Positions 12,049-24,800 are shown, counted from the first letter of the stretch. The stretch is DNA of 64,000 nt from Histoplasma ohiense (GCA_017607445.1 JAEVHH010000004.1:2046001-2110000), one strand, 5' to 3'. Numbers and translations are program-made. Notes: generated by a model not told the origin, from the letters alone.

Positions 12049-12220
12049 CCCACCATGAATGGCCAGAAGTGGATGCACAATCCTGAGGACAGTCTTTTCA
12101 AGAGTTGCTATCTGAATCCTGTTCTCTCTCTTACTGTGCGTATAGAGACCTATTCAGTGTAGCATGTCCCCATGCCCTCGGGGGGCCCTGGGCAACGGGA
12201 CGCTAAACGAATACATACAT
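12049..12220 (+). mobile_element. LINE-beta 3' end fragment inside the island
   Basis: Shares the ordered blocks CTTTTCAAGAGTTG, GTGTAGCATGTCCCCATGCC and a CTAAACGAATACATAC tail with the LINE-beta 3' ends at 7242-7963 and (reverse) 58974-59220. Unlike those it keeps several CpG, so it has escaped the CpG loss. Confidence 0.6.
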
Positions 12221-12297
12221 GTTTAACGTATTGCCTAAGCCAAACGGATGCTGAGGAAGTTAGAGATGGTAGGCATTCATGGAAACTAACAAAAGCA

Positions 12298-12371
12298 GGC
12301 CGCGTGGCCTAATGGTTAAGGCGTTGGTTTTCGGCACCAAAGATTTGTGCGTTCGAATCGCACCGTGGTCG
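12298..12371 (+). tRNA. tRNA-Arg (anticodon TCG)
   Basis: A full cloverleaf folds by eye. The acceptor is GGCCGCG with CGTGGTC (two G-U pairs) plus discriminator G. The D arm is GCCT/AGGC, and the anticodon stem TTGGT/ACCAA holds loop TTTCGGC, so the anticodon is TCG, reading CGA. The T arm is GTGCG/CGCAC with loop TTCGAAT. There is no intron. A T-run follows 6 nt later as a Pol III terminator. It lies in the CpG-normal island and looks functional. Confidence 0.93.
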
Positions 12372-12377
12372 TTGTAA

Positions 12378-12385
12378 TTTTTTTT
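12378..12385 (+). terminator. Pol III terminator of tRNA-Arg
   Basis: A run of eight T starts 7 nt after the tRNA 3' end, the standard RNA polymerase III stop signal. Confidence 0.8.
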
Positions 12386-13752
12386 GTTTTGTCCCTGTTG
12401 CGCTTCGGTCCATTTTTTTTAAATTTCATCGCACATTATCAATTAATCCATGCCTACCAAAAGATTGAAACCTTTTTTGATTGTAGAGCTCTCGAATCGT
12501 CTCTATAATATTGAATTATTGATATAACTAATCTGTATATTAGATATTGATAGATATTCATACTAGTATTGTCACTACGAGTAGATATACTAAATCTCAT
12601 ATCATCAGCAGGTATCATTAGGTCTTGATATCGTCACTAGATTATTCATATCTGTAAAGGATCAAGGACCGGCCAGGCAATATGACCATAAGACGGCTGC
12701 CCAACACCCATTTTAAGCAGCGCCCATGAGCGGGGGTATTCCGTTACAACCTGTGCTCCGTACAATGCTCGTTTCCGCGCCATGCTCTCATCTTCCCCAA
12801 CAAATTGCCAAAATATTTGATACTCATATCTCAATAACAAATCATTATAATAAATTTATAGATGGTAATTTAAAATCCCTTGATATTCGAGATAAACACG
12901 CCGTCAACTGGGAGAGAAGACATGTTTGACCTTGTTGCCGGCAACTTATGGAGGCAATGTCGTAAAAATGGTGGTGCAATATGAGAGACAGCTAGCCTCT
13001 TCAACACACTTATTAATCTACTCCGAAACCAATAATAATAATCATCACCACATGGAACCAACCACTAGGCTTAGACTTAAAAGTATTTGATCTTTCTTTG
13101 ACTTTGCATTGTTTCTGTTATGTCTTGGCATTGCTCACCACACGGTTAGCATTCCTTGCCTGTATTTAACATCACAAGGACTTGTCATAAGCTCTGCTTG
13201 CATATGAAGATAATTAAAGAAGAGGAACAATAATAATAATAATAATTTAAGGCATATTGTGTTAGGCCACTGGGGCAAAAGAGCTCTCTCACACCAGCGC
13301 CATGCTGGCAGTTGAGGGGACAAACCAATCCAAACCCCCCAACATATTGTTCAATCGTAAGAGAACTTTAGTAATCTCAAGATGACCGAGCCGTAAAACC
13401 TAATAACACATGTTCCTCAATAATAGACAGGTTTTACAGCCTCTCGTATGAAAAATGAGTTGAAAAATTTTTATTTTTTGAATTTAGTAATAATTTTATA
13501 ATTAGCTTATTAACGACCTTCCACCTCCATCAGGTAGGTTATGGGCTCTTTGGTGCTTCAGCGCTGCTGGTTTGGTTCCCGGCCCAGGAACAATAAGCCT
13601 TGGGGCTGCATCACCCATTCGGCCACCAGGGTATGTGTCTTAAAAAATAGAACTTGTAATCTCTCATAAATAGTATAAAAGGTGAAGCGAATGAAAAAAT
13701 CGCTAGGAACTTAAGTTTAGTAAAAACAGCATGACTTTTACACTCTGTATTT
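12386..13752. other. Intergenic, nothing assigned
   Basis: AT-rich with short simple repeats (AATAAT at about 13026 and 13230). A GC-richer block at about 13515-13635 stands out but matches nothing I recognise. The short frames on either strand show no domain or splice signals. Confidence 0.4.
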
Positions 13753-13759
13753 TATAAAG
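13753..13759 (+). promoter_or_regulatory. Possible TATA box of the secreted-protein gene
   Basis: TATAAAG lies 41 nt upstream of the ATG at 13794. The spacing suits a short 5' leader. No other element was identified. Confidence 0.35.
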
Positions 13760-13793
13760 ATTAATTGAAGCGGGAGCTAACTACTACACAATT

Positions 13794-14244
13794 ATGCTAT
13801 GCTTTGTCTACCTGATTACGTGTATTAATATCATTCCTACCGTGACAGCTCCAGGCCTGTTAGTAAGTAATATTTCTTTAACTAGTTACTTCTAAAAGCT
13901 TATTAAATTTATAGATGATATAAAAAACTTGATTCTACTGAGTTAAAATCATTCACTAAACATTACTCTCTTAGAAGAATCGGATTGCACTGTGGGAAAC
14001 TGCTGATAGCTCTATAATTGACAACACACAGATCTCATCTCTTGAATTGTTAAATTCTATTCCATTGGGTGGTTCAAAGATATCACCAAATGTTCGCCAA
14101 CAAGCTAATGTGCTTACACCTCGTGTATATGATTGCAGTCGGTGGTATTGCATGGTAAACCAAGACTGTCCAGCGCAAGATGAAATTTGCCACCATTGTA
14201 TTCATTCGCAACACCCTGATGGTTTTGGGAAATGTCATGTCTAA
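13794..14244 (+). CDS. Small secreted Cys-rich protein, candidate effector (two exons)
   Basis: Exon 1 13794-13862 encodes 23 residues that look like a signal peptide: MLCF, a hydrophobic core, then TVTA before PGLL, a plausible signal-peptidase site. The donor GTAAGT at 13863, CACTAAAC near the end, and acceptor CTCTTAG give a 112-nt phase-0 intron (13863-13974). Exon 2 13975-14244 adds 89 residues and ends TAA; 112 residues in all. The last ~37 residues carry six Cys as CX4CX5CX6CX2CX11C, with one aromatic pair (RWYC), a pattern usual for disulfide-bonded secreted fungal proteins. It is CpG-normal and has no decay stops, but lies within 600 bp of a nested retrotransposon cluster, as plant-associated effectors often do. 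Host interaction is inference; the gene model rests on sequence signals only. Confidence 0.55.
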
Positions 14245-14828
14245 TTGATTTGTTCTTAGTAGCAATCGTGTAATTATTTATTTATTAGACGGAGCGAAGC
14301 GAAGTCTCTATACAAAGCTCTGAAGGGAAAGTGGAGAAAAGTTGCTTAAATGTTTGCAAAAATATGTATCAAAATAAAATGGGTTCTGATTGGTTTAAAA
14401 AGTTGAAATTCCCCACTTATTTTGTGTGGAGACTAGACTAGATGGCGCTTTGCAGGAAGCATCAAATCTATGATCCATCATTGAGTCAGGTATCAGAATA
14501 CTACAGATGCTTCTGCAAAAAGTTTTGTCTCACTCTACTAAGCACTAAAAACACCACAATTTTCTTCTGAAATACACACTGAAATTAATACTGAAGATTC
14601 TGTATCTCATTCTTTTATTATCATTCAAATTAATAAGTAAGTTACAGTGTAATTAGTGAAGTCTTTTTTTCTTATATTCATTGCCATCTTCTAACTCTAT
14701 AACCTTCTTAATATGAACAGAAATCTGCTCTATTCAAGTCTGAATCTGCTTCTGTGATAGATCTCTCCATACTCTTTCTCATATTGCTATAGCTGCTGCC
14801 TGGTTCTGTGGAGCTTCTTTGACTAGAC
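14245..14828. other. Island edge, AT-rich and CpG-poor after ~14460
   Basis: No gene seen. AGACGGAGCGAAGCGAAGTC at about 14287 is an unusual CpG-rich near-palindrome. From about 14460 CpG disappears, marking the edge of the normal island. The last bases TGGCT (14829-14833) are the target-site duplication of E1. Confidence 0.45.
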
Positions 14829-14833
14829 TGGCT

Positions 14834-15367
14834 TGTGACGGGTTAGCACCCGTTAGTAATTAACTTACGCAACCAACTCCCCTCCTGCACCTGCTTGTTC
14901 CTGGCTGTTGTGATCTCATGTAACCCTTGATGTTCTTCTGCTCTGTGCTCCACACTTGCATAGTTTCTAACAATTCTTTCATATAGCTCTTAACATTCTT
15001 TCACTCTGTGTTCTATACTTATATAGTCTCTAACAATTCTTCTGTATAGCTTCTAATATTCTTTCATTTCATGTTCTGTACTTGTGTAGTCTCTAACAAT
15101 TCTTTCATGTAGCTTTCAATGATTTCTCCACTTCATACTCCACATTTGTGTAATTTCTAACAATTTTTATATATATCTTTTAATGTTCTTCTGCTCTGCA
15201 CTTCACTGTGGAGTGATTTCTGATATTCTTTTATTCTGAATTTCTCTCTATAAGAATTCTTTTTGTACAATCTTTTCTTCTGATTTCTTTTCTCTTTCTT
15301 TTCTTAATCAATTCATAATCTGTAATTAGAATAGTATCAAATTGTTAATTAAAGTACATCTGTTACA
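14834..15367 (+). repeat. E1 5' LTR
   Basis: 534 bp, TG...CA ends. The first 16 bp still read ACGGGT-TAGC-ACCCGT, a perfect small inverted repeat that keeps its CpG. It contains about four tandem copies of a 63-bp unit (from about 14941). Confidence 0.9.
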
Positions 15368-15745
15368 TTACAAATTGATTCTTCTGTATTTAAAATCTGA
15401 GTATCTTGTTATTAATTCTTACATCTGAGTGTATTGTTATCAATTCTTACACTCAAGTGTATTGTTTACAGATCTGAGTGTCTAGTCATTACAAGAGATC
15501 TCTCATAAGCTCAAATATCTCTATTATTAATTATATAGACTGTTGTATTTAAGTGTCTGAGATATAATCAACTGTGTTCTACAAGGTCTGAGTGTCTACA
15601 AACTGTAATGCTGTGAATAGTGTTCATGAAGAAGCTTGACAAAGCTTAGTATTACAACACTGTGAATAATGTCTGTGAAAGAACTGAGTATCTACAAGTA
15701 TTTCTTTTTTTTTTTTATTATTATTATATATTCTTAAATATCAAA

Positions 15746-16759
15746 ATGAACTACAAACAATTCTACAAACACTCACTGTATTCAAACACAGCAGATGATA
15801 ACTTAGATCTACAAAGTATTTTTCAACAGCAGATACTATAGATGACTGAATTGTAATGATAATTTACTGAAATAAGTATTTCTACATTCATCATTCTTTC
15901 TACATCTGCATTTCATGAAAAGTCTTCAAGAGAGAAGCTTTCAATTCTCAATAAATATGAGAAAGATGTAGCACTCTACCTTGTGTGAAAGTCAAAAGCA
16001 AATATCAAATTGAACATCAATGAACAAGCAATAGACTCACTATTCAATCAAACATGATATATTCATAGCAGATTGAATGATGATATATTAGCAAAATTTC
16101 AACTCTGAATGAATCATTGTCAGAATCATCAGTGTATATCAGAGTTAATCTTTCAACAACTCAACTCTCTCTTTCTCAATTCTACACTTCAAATTAAAAT
16201 ATTGAACTGATTTAATCAGACTTATCAGATGAATGTTATATTGACAATTTATTTTTCTGAATTCAATCACAAACTTCTAGAAGCAGATGAGCAAGACTGA
16301 AATGATGCTATCAAAATTAACATATTATTCAAGAACTTGAACTTTCAGTTGTATAACTGAAGTATAGAGTATCTGAAGCTCTCAATATACAGCAAATTCT
16401 GTACTGATTTTTATCTATTGAACAATGATCTGTCTCAGTTCTATATACTTCAAAATCACAGAAAATTCTACTGAATAAATATATATATCTCAAATCACTC
16501 TGCAGCATTCTCTGTCTCTGAATCAGAATCAATGAACTGAGTTTTATATGTAAACACAAATTGTCTGAAAGTTCTCAATATCTCAGAGAAGAATGCTACT
16601 GACTGAATCATTAGAGAAGTCTGTATACACTGTGATAAGTCAGAACACTTCATGAATCAATATTTGAATATAATTGCTCTGAATGAACCTCTCATATATG
16701 TGAATACTGTATTGTCTGTGGACAGACAAGAACAGAGAAAAGATGAGCTCTCACTCTAA
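15746..16759 (+). pseudogene. E1 gag (decayed)
   Basis: 1,014 nt from ATG to the conserved TAA (337 codons), the same length as in E2, E5, E6, E7, E8 and E9. It carries numerous internal TGA plus TAG/TAA near codon 30. A Gln-rich start (QQQ..MTELQQ) is followed by a capsid-like region and a CCHC knuckle near 16635. Pol follows in the -1 frame with no canonical slippery heptamer seen. Confidence 0.8.
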
Positions 16760-19700
16760 AATATAAATAAAAACTCAAGAAACAGAAAGTTAGCTGAAGA
16801 TTTAAATAGAAAATACAAACAGACACAATCATAATCTTTGTCATTGTAAATAATCTAATCAATATACAAGCAATGATAGACAGTGGTTTTCTTCATTATG
16901 CTCTTATAGACACTCAGCTGATTGAGAAGCATAAGCTTCAGTGTATTCTCTTTTTCAAGCTGTATAAACTCAGTGAATTTAATGATCTCAGAGGATCAGT
17001 CTTCTACAATATGATAAGATTTAACATCAATGTAGAAGAACACAAGAAAAAGAATGTATATATATATAAAATACAAAATCTTGAGTACAATCTAATACTC
17101 AGCTTATCATGACTTACAGAATTTGAAATCTTGTTAAATGCATACAATCACTGTCTTATTTTCTCTGAAGACAATCATGTTTATGAGAAGAATGTCAATA
17201 GAACCACTGATCTCACTCAGATATCAGTAGAAGTGTACAAACTACTAATTCATCAAACACATGAGAAGAAGAACATCCAAGTGTTCACTGCTAGTATAAT
17301 GAATATCAAAAAAGTATTAGAAAAGTTAGAATTCAAAGATCTCAAAAAACTGCACAAGAAACTATCTGAATCATACAAAGACTTCACAGATATGTTCAAT
17401 GAGAAAGAAGCTGAAAAGCTTCTCTCTCATCAAGAACTCAGTATAGATCATACAATTGAGCTCATTAAGAAAGATGATAAGAACTCACAACTGCTCTGAG
17501 ATTCTCTCTACAGTATATCACACAACAAGCTTCTCATTCTACAAAAAACACTCAACAAATTACTGAACAAAGATTTCATTTATATTAGCAACTCATTCAT
17601 CACAGCATCTGTACTGTTTGCAAAGAAATCAGAAGAAGACTTACAATTCTGCATCAACTATCAAAAACTCAATAAAATTATACAGAAGAACTGATACTCT
17701 CTCTCACTTATTAACAAAATATTCAAATGAATAGAAAAAATAAAATGATTTACAAAGCTTGACATCTCTGCAGCCTTCTATAAGATAAGAATTAATGAAG
17801 ATGACAAATGACTAACTGCTTTTTGTATGTGTTACAGATTATACAAATGAACAGAGATTCTCTTTGAATTAGTGAACACTTCAAACACATTTCAGAAATA
17901 CATTAACTGAGCTCTATAAGATCTACTCAACAAGATCATCTCAGTATATATGAATGATATTTTGATCTTCATCAATGAATTGCTCACTGAGCACTGTAAG
18001 CATGTATGACAAGTGTTTGACTGCCTACAAAAAGCTGAACTGCAAGTGGACATTGATAAATGTGACTTTGAGATCAAGTCTATAATCTATCTAGAATTCA
18101 TCATCAAAGCTGAAAAAGATGTATGCATGAATTCTAAGAAGATGAAAACAATCCTCAACTAGAAGACATCAGTCTCAGTAAAAGAAACTAGAAGCTTTCT
18201 AGAATTCATCAACTTCTATCAAAGATTCATCAAAAACTTCTCTAATATCATACAATCACTGACAGATCTGATCTGAAAAGACACTGTATTTCAATGAACT
18301 GACAAAGCAGACACAGTATTCAAAAAGCTGAAGTGTATATTTACAAACATCTCAATACTGCAATCATTCAATTCAGATAAGTATATGATTCTCAAAACAG
18401 ATGTCTCAGATTATATAGTAGATGAAGTATTAATACAATATGATAATAAAAATGTTCTACAATTCTGTATCTTTATTTTGAAAAAGATGTCATTTGCTGA
18501 ATGCAACTACAAAATCTACAACAAGAAGCTTCTAGTGATTATATGATATTTCAAAGAATAAAAATTCAAACTTATGAGTGTCAAAATGTTTGAAATTGTT
18601 ATCAATCATAAAAACTTAGAATACTTCACAATCATTTATAAGCTTATCAAAAAATATATATATTGATCATTGTTTCTTAGCTGTTTTTCATTCACAATTC
18701 ATTATTGATCTGAAGTAGAGAACATTCTTGTAGATGCTCTGTTTCATCAAGAATAAGATATATCATCTGATGACTTAGATGATAGATGAAAATACTGAGA
18801 GCATTGATTAATCAATCTCACAATTATAGAAAGTTCTACACAATCAGATGAACTCTGTGTATATATCAATCAGTTTCAAACTCAAGAACTCTTACTCAAA
18901 GAACAATGAAGATTAACAGCAGAAACAGATGAATTCTGACAGTAAGTTATCAAAATCATACAAAGTAAAACATCTCAATTTCTCACAGATATATACTCAA
19001 GAATGAATATCTCAACATATTTAATCAACAATGACAACTGCTTACACTTTCAAGATAGATGATGAATTCTTGATTCAGAATCTCTATAAACATGAATCAT
19101 GTAAAAAATTCATAACTCATCAATAATCAGACACTCAGAATGTGAAATTATGTACAATATCATTGTCTGAGAATTCTACTGATCAGATATATTGAAAGAT
19201 ATACATCAATTCATACACAACTGTGATCACTGCAGCTCAGTGATGATATGATGTGAACATTGAAAAAAGATGCTGAAGTCTCTATCTATCTCTGACTGAA
19301 CTTGATATAATATAGCTATCAATTTTGCAGTTTTCTTACTCAAAAGTAAAGATTCTATAAACATTCTAGTCATTATTGACTGACTCAGTAAAAGTGTAAT
19401 ACTACAGCTCTGTGATAAAATGAATATTGAAGTAATTGCAGATGTCTTCATCAGAAGTCTGTTCTATTGTATATACAGTCTGTCTTCATTCATTGTATCA
19501 GATAGAGACAGTCAATTCATCAACACACTCTGAACTCAGATATATCAATTATTAAGAATTAAATGAAAATTATCAACAGTGTATCACTCAGAGACTGATG
19601 AAGCTACTGAGAGAATGATATAAATAGTAAAGAACATTCTCTGTAAGTTCTGCAATTACATATAAAACAACTGAAGCAATCTGCTGTCACATACTGAGAT

Positions 19701-19977
19701 TGTGATTAACAGTTGAGATTTCATCACAACAGATATAAACTCATTCTTTCTTCTATATAAATACAACTTAGAGATTCTGAACTTCTCTGAAACTCTCTGA
19801 GAAACTGTGTACACCCACAGTCTCATACAGACAGCAGAGAATATTGTGAGTAAATTGAAGAAAGTCTGCAAATAAGCAGAAGCTTCAATGATCAGCATTC
19901 AGTAAAATTATAAAAATCAAATAAACATCAGAAGAAATTCTGCAATCTGATATTATATAGAAAATAAAGTCTGACTA
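16760..19977 (+). pseudogene. E1 pol, N-terminal part: PR-RT-RNaseH-IN
   Basis: Frame -1 relative to gag. The protease has MIDSGF at 16873 (the DSG active site is present). RT shows KLDIS and VYMNDILIF near 17945, where the usual YxDD box reads YMND. RNase H lies about 18370-18650, and integrase about 19080-19750 with D (INFAVF), SDRDSQF and T-E-R blocks. It breaks at 19977 where E2 is inserted; the chromodomain continues at 27120. Confidence 0.85.
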
Positions 19978-20511
19978 TGTGATGGATTAGCATTCATTAG
20001 TAATTAACTTACACAATCAACTCCTCTTCTGCACCCGCTTGTTTCTGACTGTTGTGATTTTGTGTAACTCTTGATGTTCTTCCACTCCATGCTTCACACT
20101 CATATAGTTTCTAACAATTCTTCTGTATAGCTTTTAATGTTCTTTCACTCTGTGCTCCACACTTATATAGTCTTTAACAATTCTTTCATGTAGCTTCTAA
20201 TGTTCTCTCACTTTGTGTTTCACACTCATATAGTCTCTAACAATTCTTTCATGTAGCTCTCAATGATTTCTCTGCTTCATACTCCACACTCATGTAGTTT
20301 CTAACAATTTTTATATATATCTCTTAATATTCTTTCACTCTGCACTTCACTGTGAAGTGGCTTCTGATATTCTTTCACTCTGAACTTTTCTCTATAAGAA
20401 CTCTTTTCATACAATCTTTTCTTCTGATTTCTTTTCTCTTTCTTTTCTTAATCAATTCATAATCTGCATTTAGAATAGTGTTAGATTGTTAATTGAAGTA
20501 CACTCATTACA
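19978..20511 (+). repeat. E2 5' LTR
   Basis: 534 bp, from TGTGATGG to CATTACA, with the 63-bp internal tandem units. The matching 3' LTR is at 26586-27119. Confidence 0.88.
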
Positions 20512-20861
20512 TTACAAATTGATTCTTCTGCATTTAAGATCTGAATGTCTTGTTATTAGTTCTTACATCTGAGTATGTTGTTTACAGATCTGAGTGTCTA
20601 GTCATTACAAGAGATCTCTCATGGGCTCAAGTTTTCTTATTATTAGTTATATAGACTGTCATATCTAAGCATCTGAGACACAATCAACCATGTTCTATGA
20701 AGAGGCCTGAGTGTCTACAAATCATAACACTGCAAATAGCATTCACAAAGAAGCTTGACAAAGCTTAGCACTGCAACACTGCAAATAGTGCCTGCAAGAG
20801 AACTGAGTGTCTACAAGTATTCCTTTTCTTTTATTATTATTACATATTCTTAGATATCAAA

Positions 20862-21875
20862 ATGAACTACAAACAATTCTATGAACACTCACTGCACTCA
20901 AACACAGTGGATGACAACTTAGATCTACAAAGCATTCTTCAGCAACAGATGCTACAAATGACTGAATTGCAACAATGACTTGCTGAAATGAGCACTTCTG
21001 CATTCACTGTTCCTTCTACATCTGTGCCTCACAAGAAGCTCTCAAGAGAGAAGCTCTCAATCCTCAACAAATACAAGAAAAATCTAGCACTCTACTTTGC
21101 ATGGAAGTCAAAAACAAACATCAAATTGAACATCAATGAACAAGCAATAGACTCACTATTCAATCAAGTGTGGTATATCCATAGCAGATTGAATAATGAC
21201 ATGTTAATAAAATTTCAACTCTGAATGAGTCATTGTCAGAATCATCAGTGTATGTCAGAGCTAGTCTTTCAACAACTCAACTCTCTCTTTCTCAATTCTA
21301 CACTTCAAGCTAAGATATTGAACTGGTTTAATCAGACTCATCAGATGAATATTACATTGATAATTTATCTTTCTGAATTCAATTACAAACTTCTAGAAGC
21401 AGATGAGCAAGACTGAGACAATGCTGTCAAGATCAATATATTGTTCAAGAACTTGAACTTTCAGTTACATAATCAAAGTATAGAGTGTCTGAAGCTCTCA
21501 ACATACAGTGAATTCTGTACTGATCTTTGTTTGTTGAACAATGATTTGTCTCAGTTCCATGCACTTCAAAATTGCAGAGAATTTCACTGAATAAATGCAT
21601 ACATCTCAAATCACTCTGCAGCATCCCCTGCCTTCAAATCAGAATCAATGAACTGAGTTTCACATATAAATACAAGTCACTCAAGAGTTCTCAATGTCTC
21701 AGAGAAGAATGCTATCAACTAAATCACTAGAGAAGTCTGTATACACTGTGACAAGTCAGAGCACTTCACAAATCAATGTTCAAATACAATCACTTCAAGT
21801 AAACCCCTCACATGTGTGAACACTGCATTGTCTGTGGATAGACAAGAACAGGGAAAAGATGAGCTCTTACTCTAA
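20862..21875 (+). pseudogene. E2 gag (lightly decayed)
   Basis: 1,014 nt, one of the better-preserved Chromo-B gag copies. Trp codons remain at FAWKSK and VWYIHS where E1 has TGA. The CCHC knuckle (CIHC....H....C) lies at about 21738. It ends at the TAA shared by all copies. Confidence 0.82.
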
Positions 21876-24800
21876 AATATAGATGAGAGCTTAAGAAGCA
21901 GAAAGCTAGCTGAAGATTTGAGTAGAAGATACAAACAGACACAATTATAGTCTCTGTCATTGTAAATAGTCTAGTCAATGTACAAGCAATGATAGACAGT
22001 GATTTTCTTCATTACACTCTTATAGACACTCAGCTGATCAAGAAGCATAAGCTTCAGTGTATTCTCTTTTTCAAACTATATAAACTCAGTAAATTTGATG
22101 GCCTCAGAGGATCTGCCTTCTACAACATGATAAGATTTAATGTTGATGTAGAAGAACATGAGAAAAAGAATGTATATATATACAAAATACAAGATCTTGA
22201 GTACAACTTAATGCTCAGTCTATTATAGTTCACAGAATTTGAAACCTTGTTGAATGCACACAACTGCTGCCTTATTTTCCCAGAAGACAACTGTGTTTAC
22301 AAGAAGAATGTTGATAGAACCACTGATCTCACTCAGATATCAGTGAAAGTGTACAAACTACTAATTCATCAAGTGTATGAGAAGAAGAACATCCAAGTGT
22401 TTGCTGCTAGTATGATGAATATCAGAAAAGTGTTAGAGAAGCTAGAACTCAAAGATCTCAAGAAATCACACAAGAAACTACTTAAATTATACAAAGACTT
22501 CACAGATGTGTTTGATGAGAAAAAAGCTGAAAAGCTTTCTTCTCACTGAGAACTCAGTATAGATCATACAATCAAACTCATCAAGAAGAATGATAAGAAC
22601 CTGCAATCACTGTGAGATTCTCTCTACAATATATCACACAATGAGCTTCTTGTTCTATGAAAAACACTCAACAGACTACTGAACAAAGACTTCATTCATA
22701 TTAACAACTCATCCACTGCAGCATCTGTACTGTTTGCAAAGAAATCAGAAGAAGACTTACAATTCTGTGTTGACTATCAAGAACTCAACAAAATCACACA
22801 GAAGAACTGATACTCTCTTTCACTCATCAATGAAACACTCAAATAAATAGAAAAAGCAAAATGATTTACAAAGCTTGACATCTCTGCAGCATTCTATAAG
22901 ATAAGAATTAATGAAGATGACAAATGACTAACTGCTTTTCATACATGTTATGAATTATACAAATGAACAGTGACTCTCTTTGAATTAGTGAATGCTCTGA
23001 GCACATTTCAGAAATACATTAACTGAGCTCTATGAGATCTGCTCAATGAGATCATCTCAGCATATATAAACAATATTCTGATCTTCATCAATGAATCACT
23101 CACTGAGAACTGCAAGCATGTACAACAAGTGCTTGACCATCTACAAAAAACTGAACTGCAGATGAACATTGACAAATGCAACTTTGAGACCAAGTCTACA
23201 ATCTATCTAGAATTCATCATTGAAGCTGAAAAAGACATACACATGAATTCTAAGAAGATGGAAACAATTCTCAACTGAGAAACATCAGTCTCAGTAAAAG
23301 AAATTAGAAGCTTTCTAGAATTTATCAACTTCTACTGAAGATTCATCAAAGACTTTTCTGATATCATACAACCACTGACAGATCTGACTCAGAAAGATGC
23401 TGTATTTCAATGAACTGATGAAGCAGATACAGTATTCAAAAAGCTGAAGCATATGTTCACAAACATCTCAATACTGCAATCATTCAATTCAGATAAACAT
23501 ACAATTCTCAAAACACATGTCTTGAGTTATATAGTAGATAAGACACTGATGCAATATGATAACAAAAATGTTCTACAACTCTGTATCTTCATCTTAAAAA
23601 AGATGTCATCTGCTGAATGCAACTATAGGATCTACAACAAGAAGCTTCTAGTGATCATACAATGCTTTGAAGAATGAGAGTCTGAACTTATGAGTGTTGA
23701 GAAGTTTGAGATTGTTATCAATCATAAGAACTTAGAATACTTCACAATCATTTGTAAACTCATTGAGAAATATATACATTGATCATTGTTTCTTAGTCAT
23801 TTTTCATTCACAATTTGTTATCAATTTGAAGTAGAGAACATTCTTGTGAATGCTCTGTTCTGCTGAGAACAAAATATGCCATCTGATGACTTAGATGACA
23901 GATGAAAACACTGAGAGCATTGATTAATCAACTCTGCAATCATAGAAAGTCCTACACAATCAGACAAACCCCACATACATATCAATCAATTTCAAGCTCA
24001 AGAACCCTCACTCAAAGAACAATGAAGATTAGCAGCAGAAATAGATGAATTCTGACAGTAAGTCACTGAAACTGTACAAAGTAAAGCACCTCAATTCCCC
24101 ACAGATGTATACTCAAGAATGAATATCTCAGCATATTCAATCAACAATGACAACTGCTTATACTTTTGAAATAGACAATGAATCCTCAATTCAGAATCTC
24201 TATGAACACAGATCATGCAAGAAATTCATAACTCATCAATAATCAGACACTCAGAATATAAAATCATGTACAACATCATCATCTGAAAATTCTACTGATC
24301 AGATATATCAAAAAATATACACTGATTTGTATGCAACTGTGATCACTGTGACTCAATGATGGCATGATATGAACACTGAAAAGAGATGCTGAAATCTCTA
24401 TCTGTTTTCAACTGAATTTGATGTGATATAGTTATTGATTTTACAGTTTTCTTATCTGAAAGCAGAGATTCTATGAACATTCTAGTCATTGTCAACTGAC
24501 TCAGCAAAAATGTAATACTACAGCTCTGTGACAAGATGAATGCTGAAGTAGTTGCAGATGTCTTTATTAGAAGTTCATTCTATTGTATACACAGTCTGTC
24601 TTCATTCATTGTGTCAGATAGAGACAGTCAATTCATCAGCACACTCTGAGCCTGTGTATGTCAATTATTAAGAATTGAATGAAAGTTATCAATAACATAT
24701 CACTCAGAGACTGATGAAGCTACTGAGAGAATGATATAAATGATAAAGAACATTCTTCATAAGTTCTGCAATTACACACAAAACAACTGAAGCAATCTGC

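Noticed and set aside
13515..13635. GC-rich block suspected to be a structural RNA or SINE
   Set aside because: No cloverleaf, A/B box pair or repeat copy in the window could be shown.
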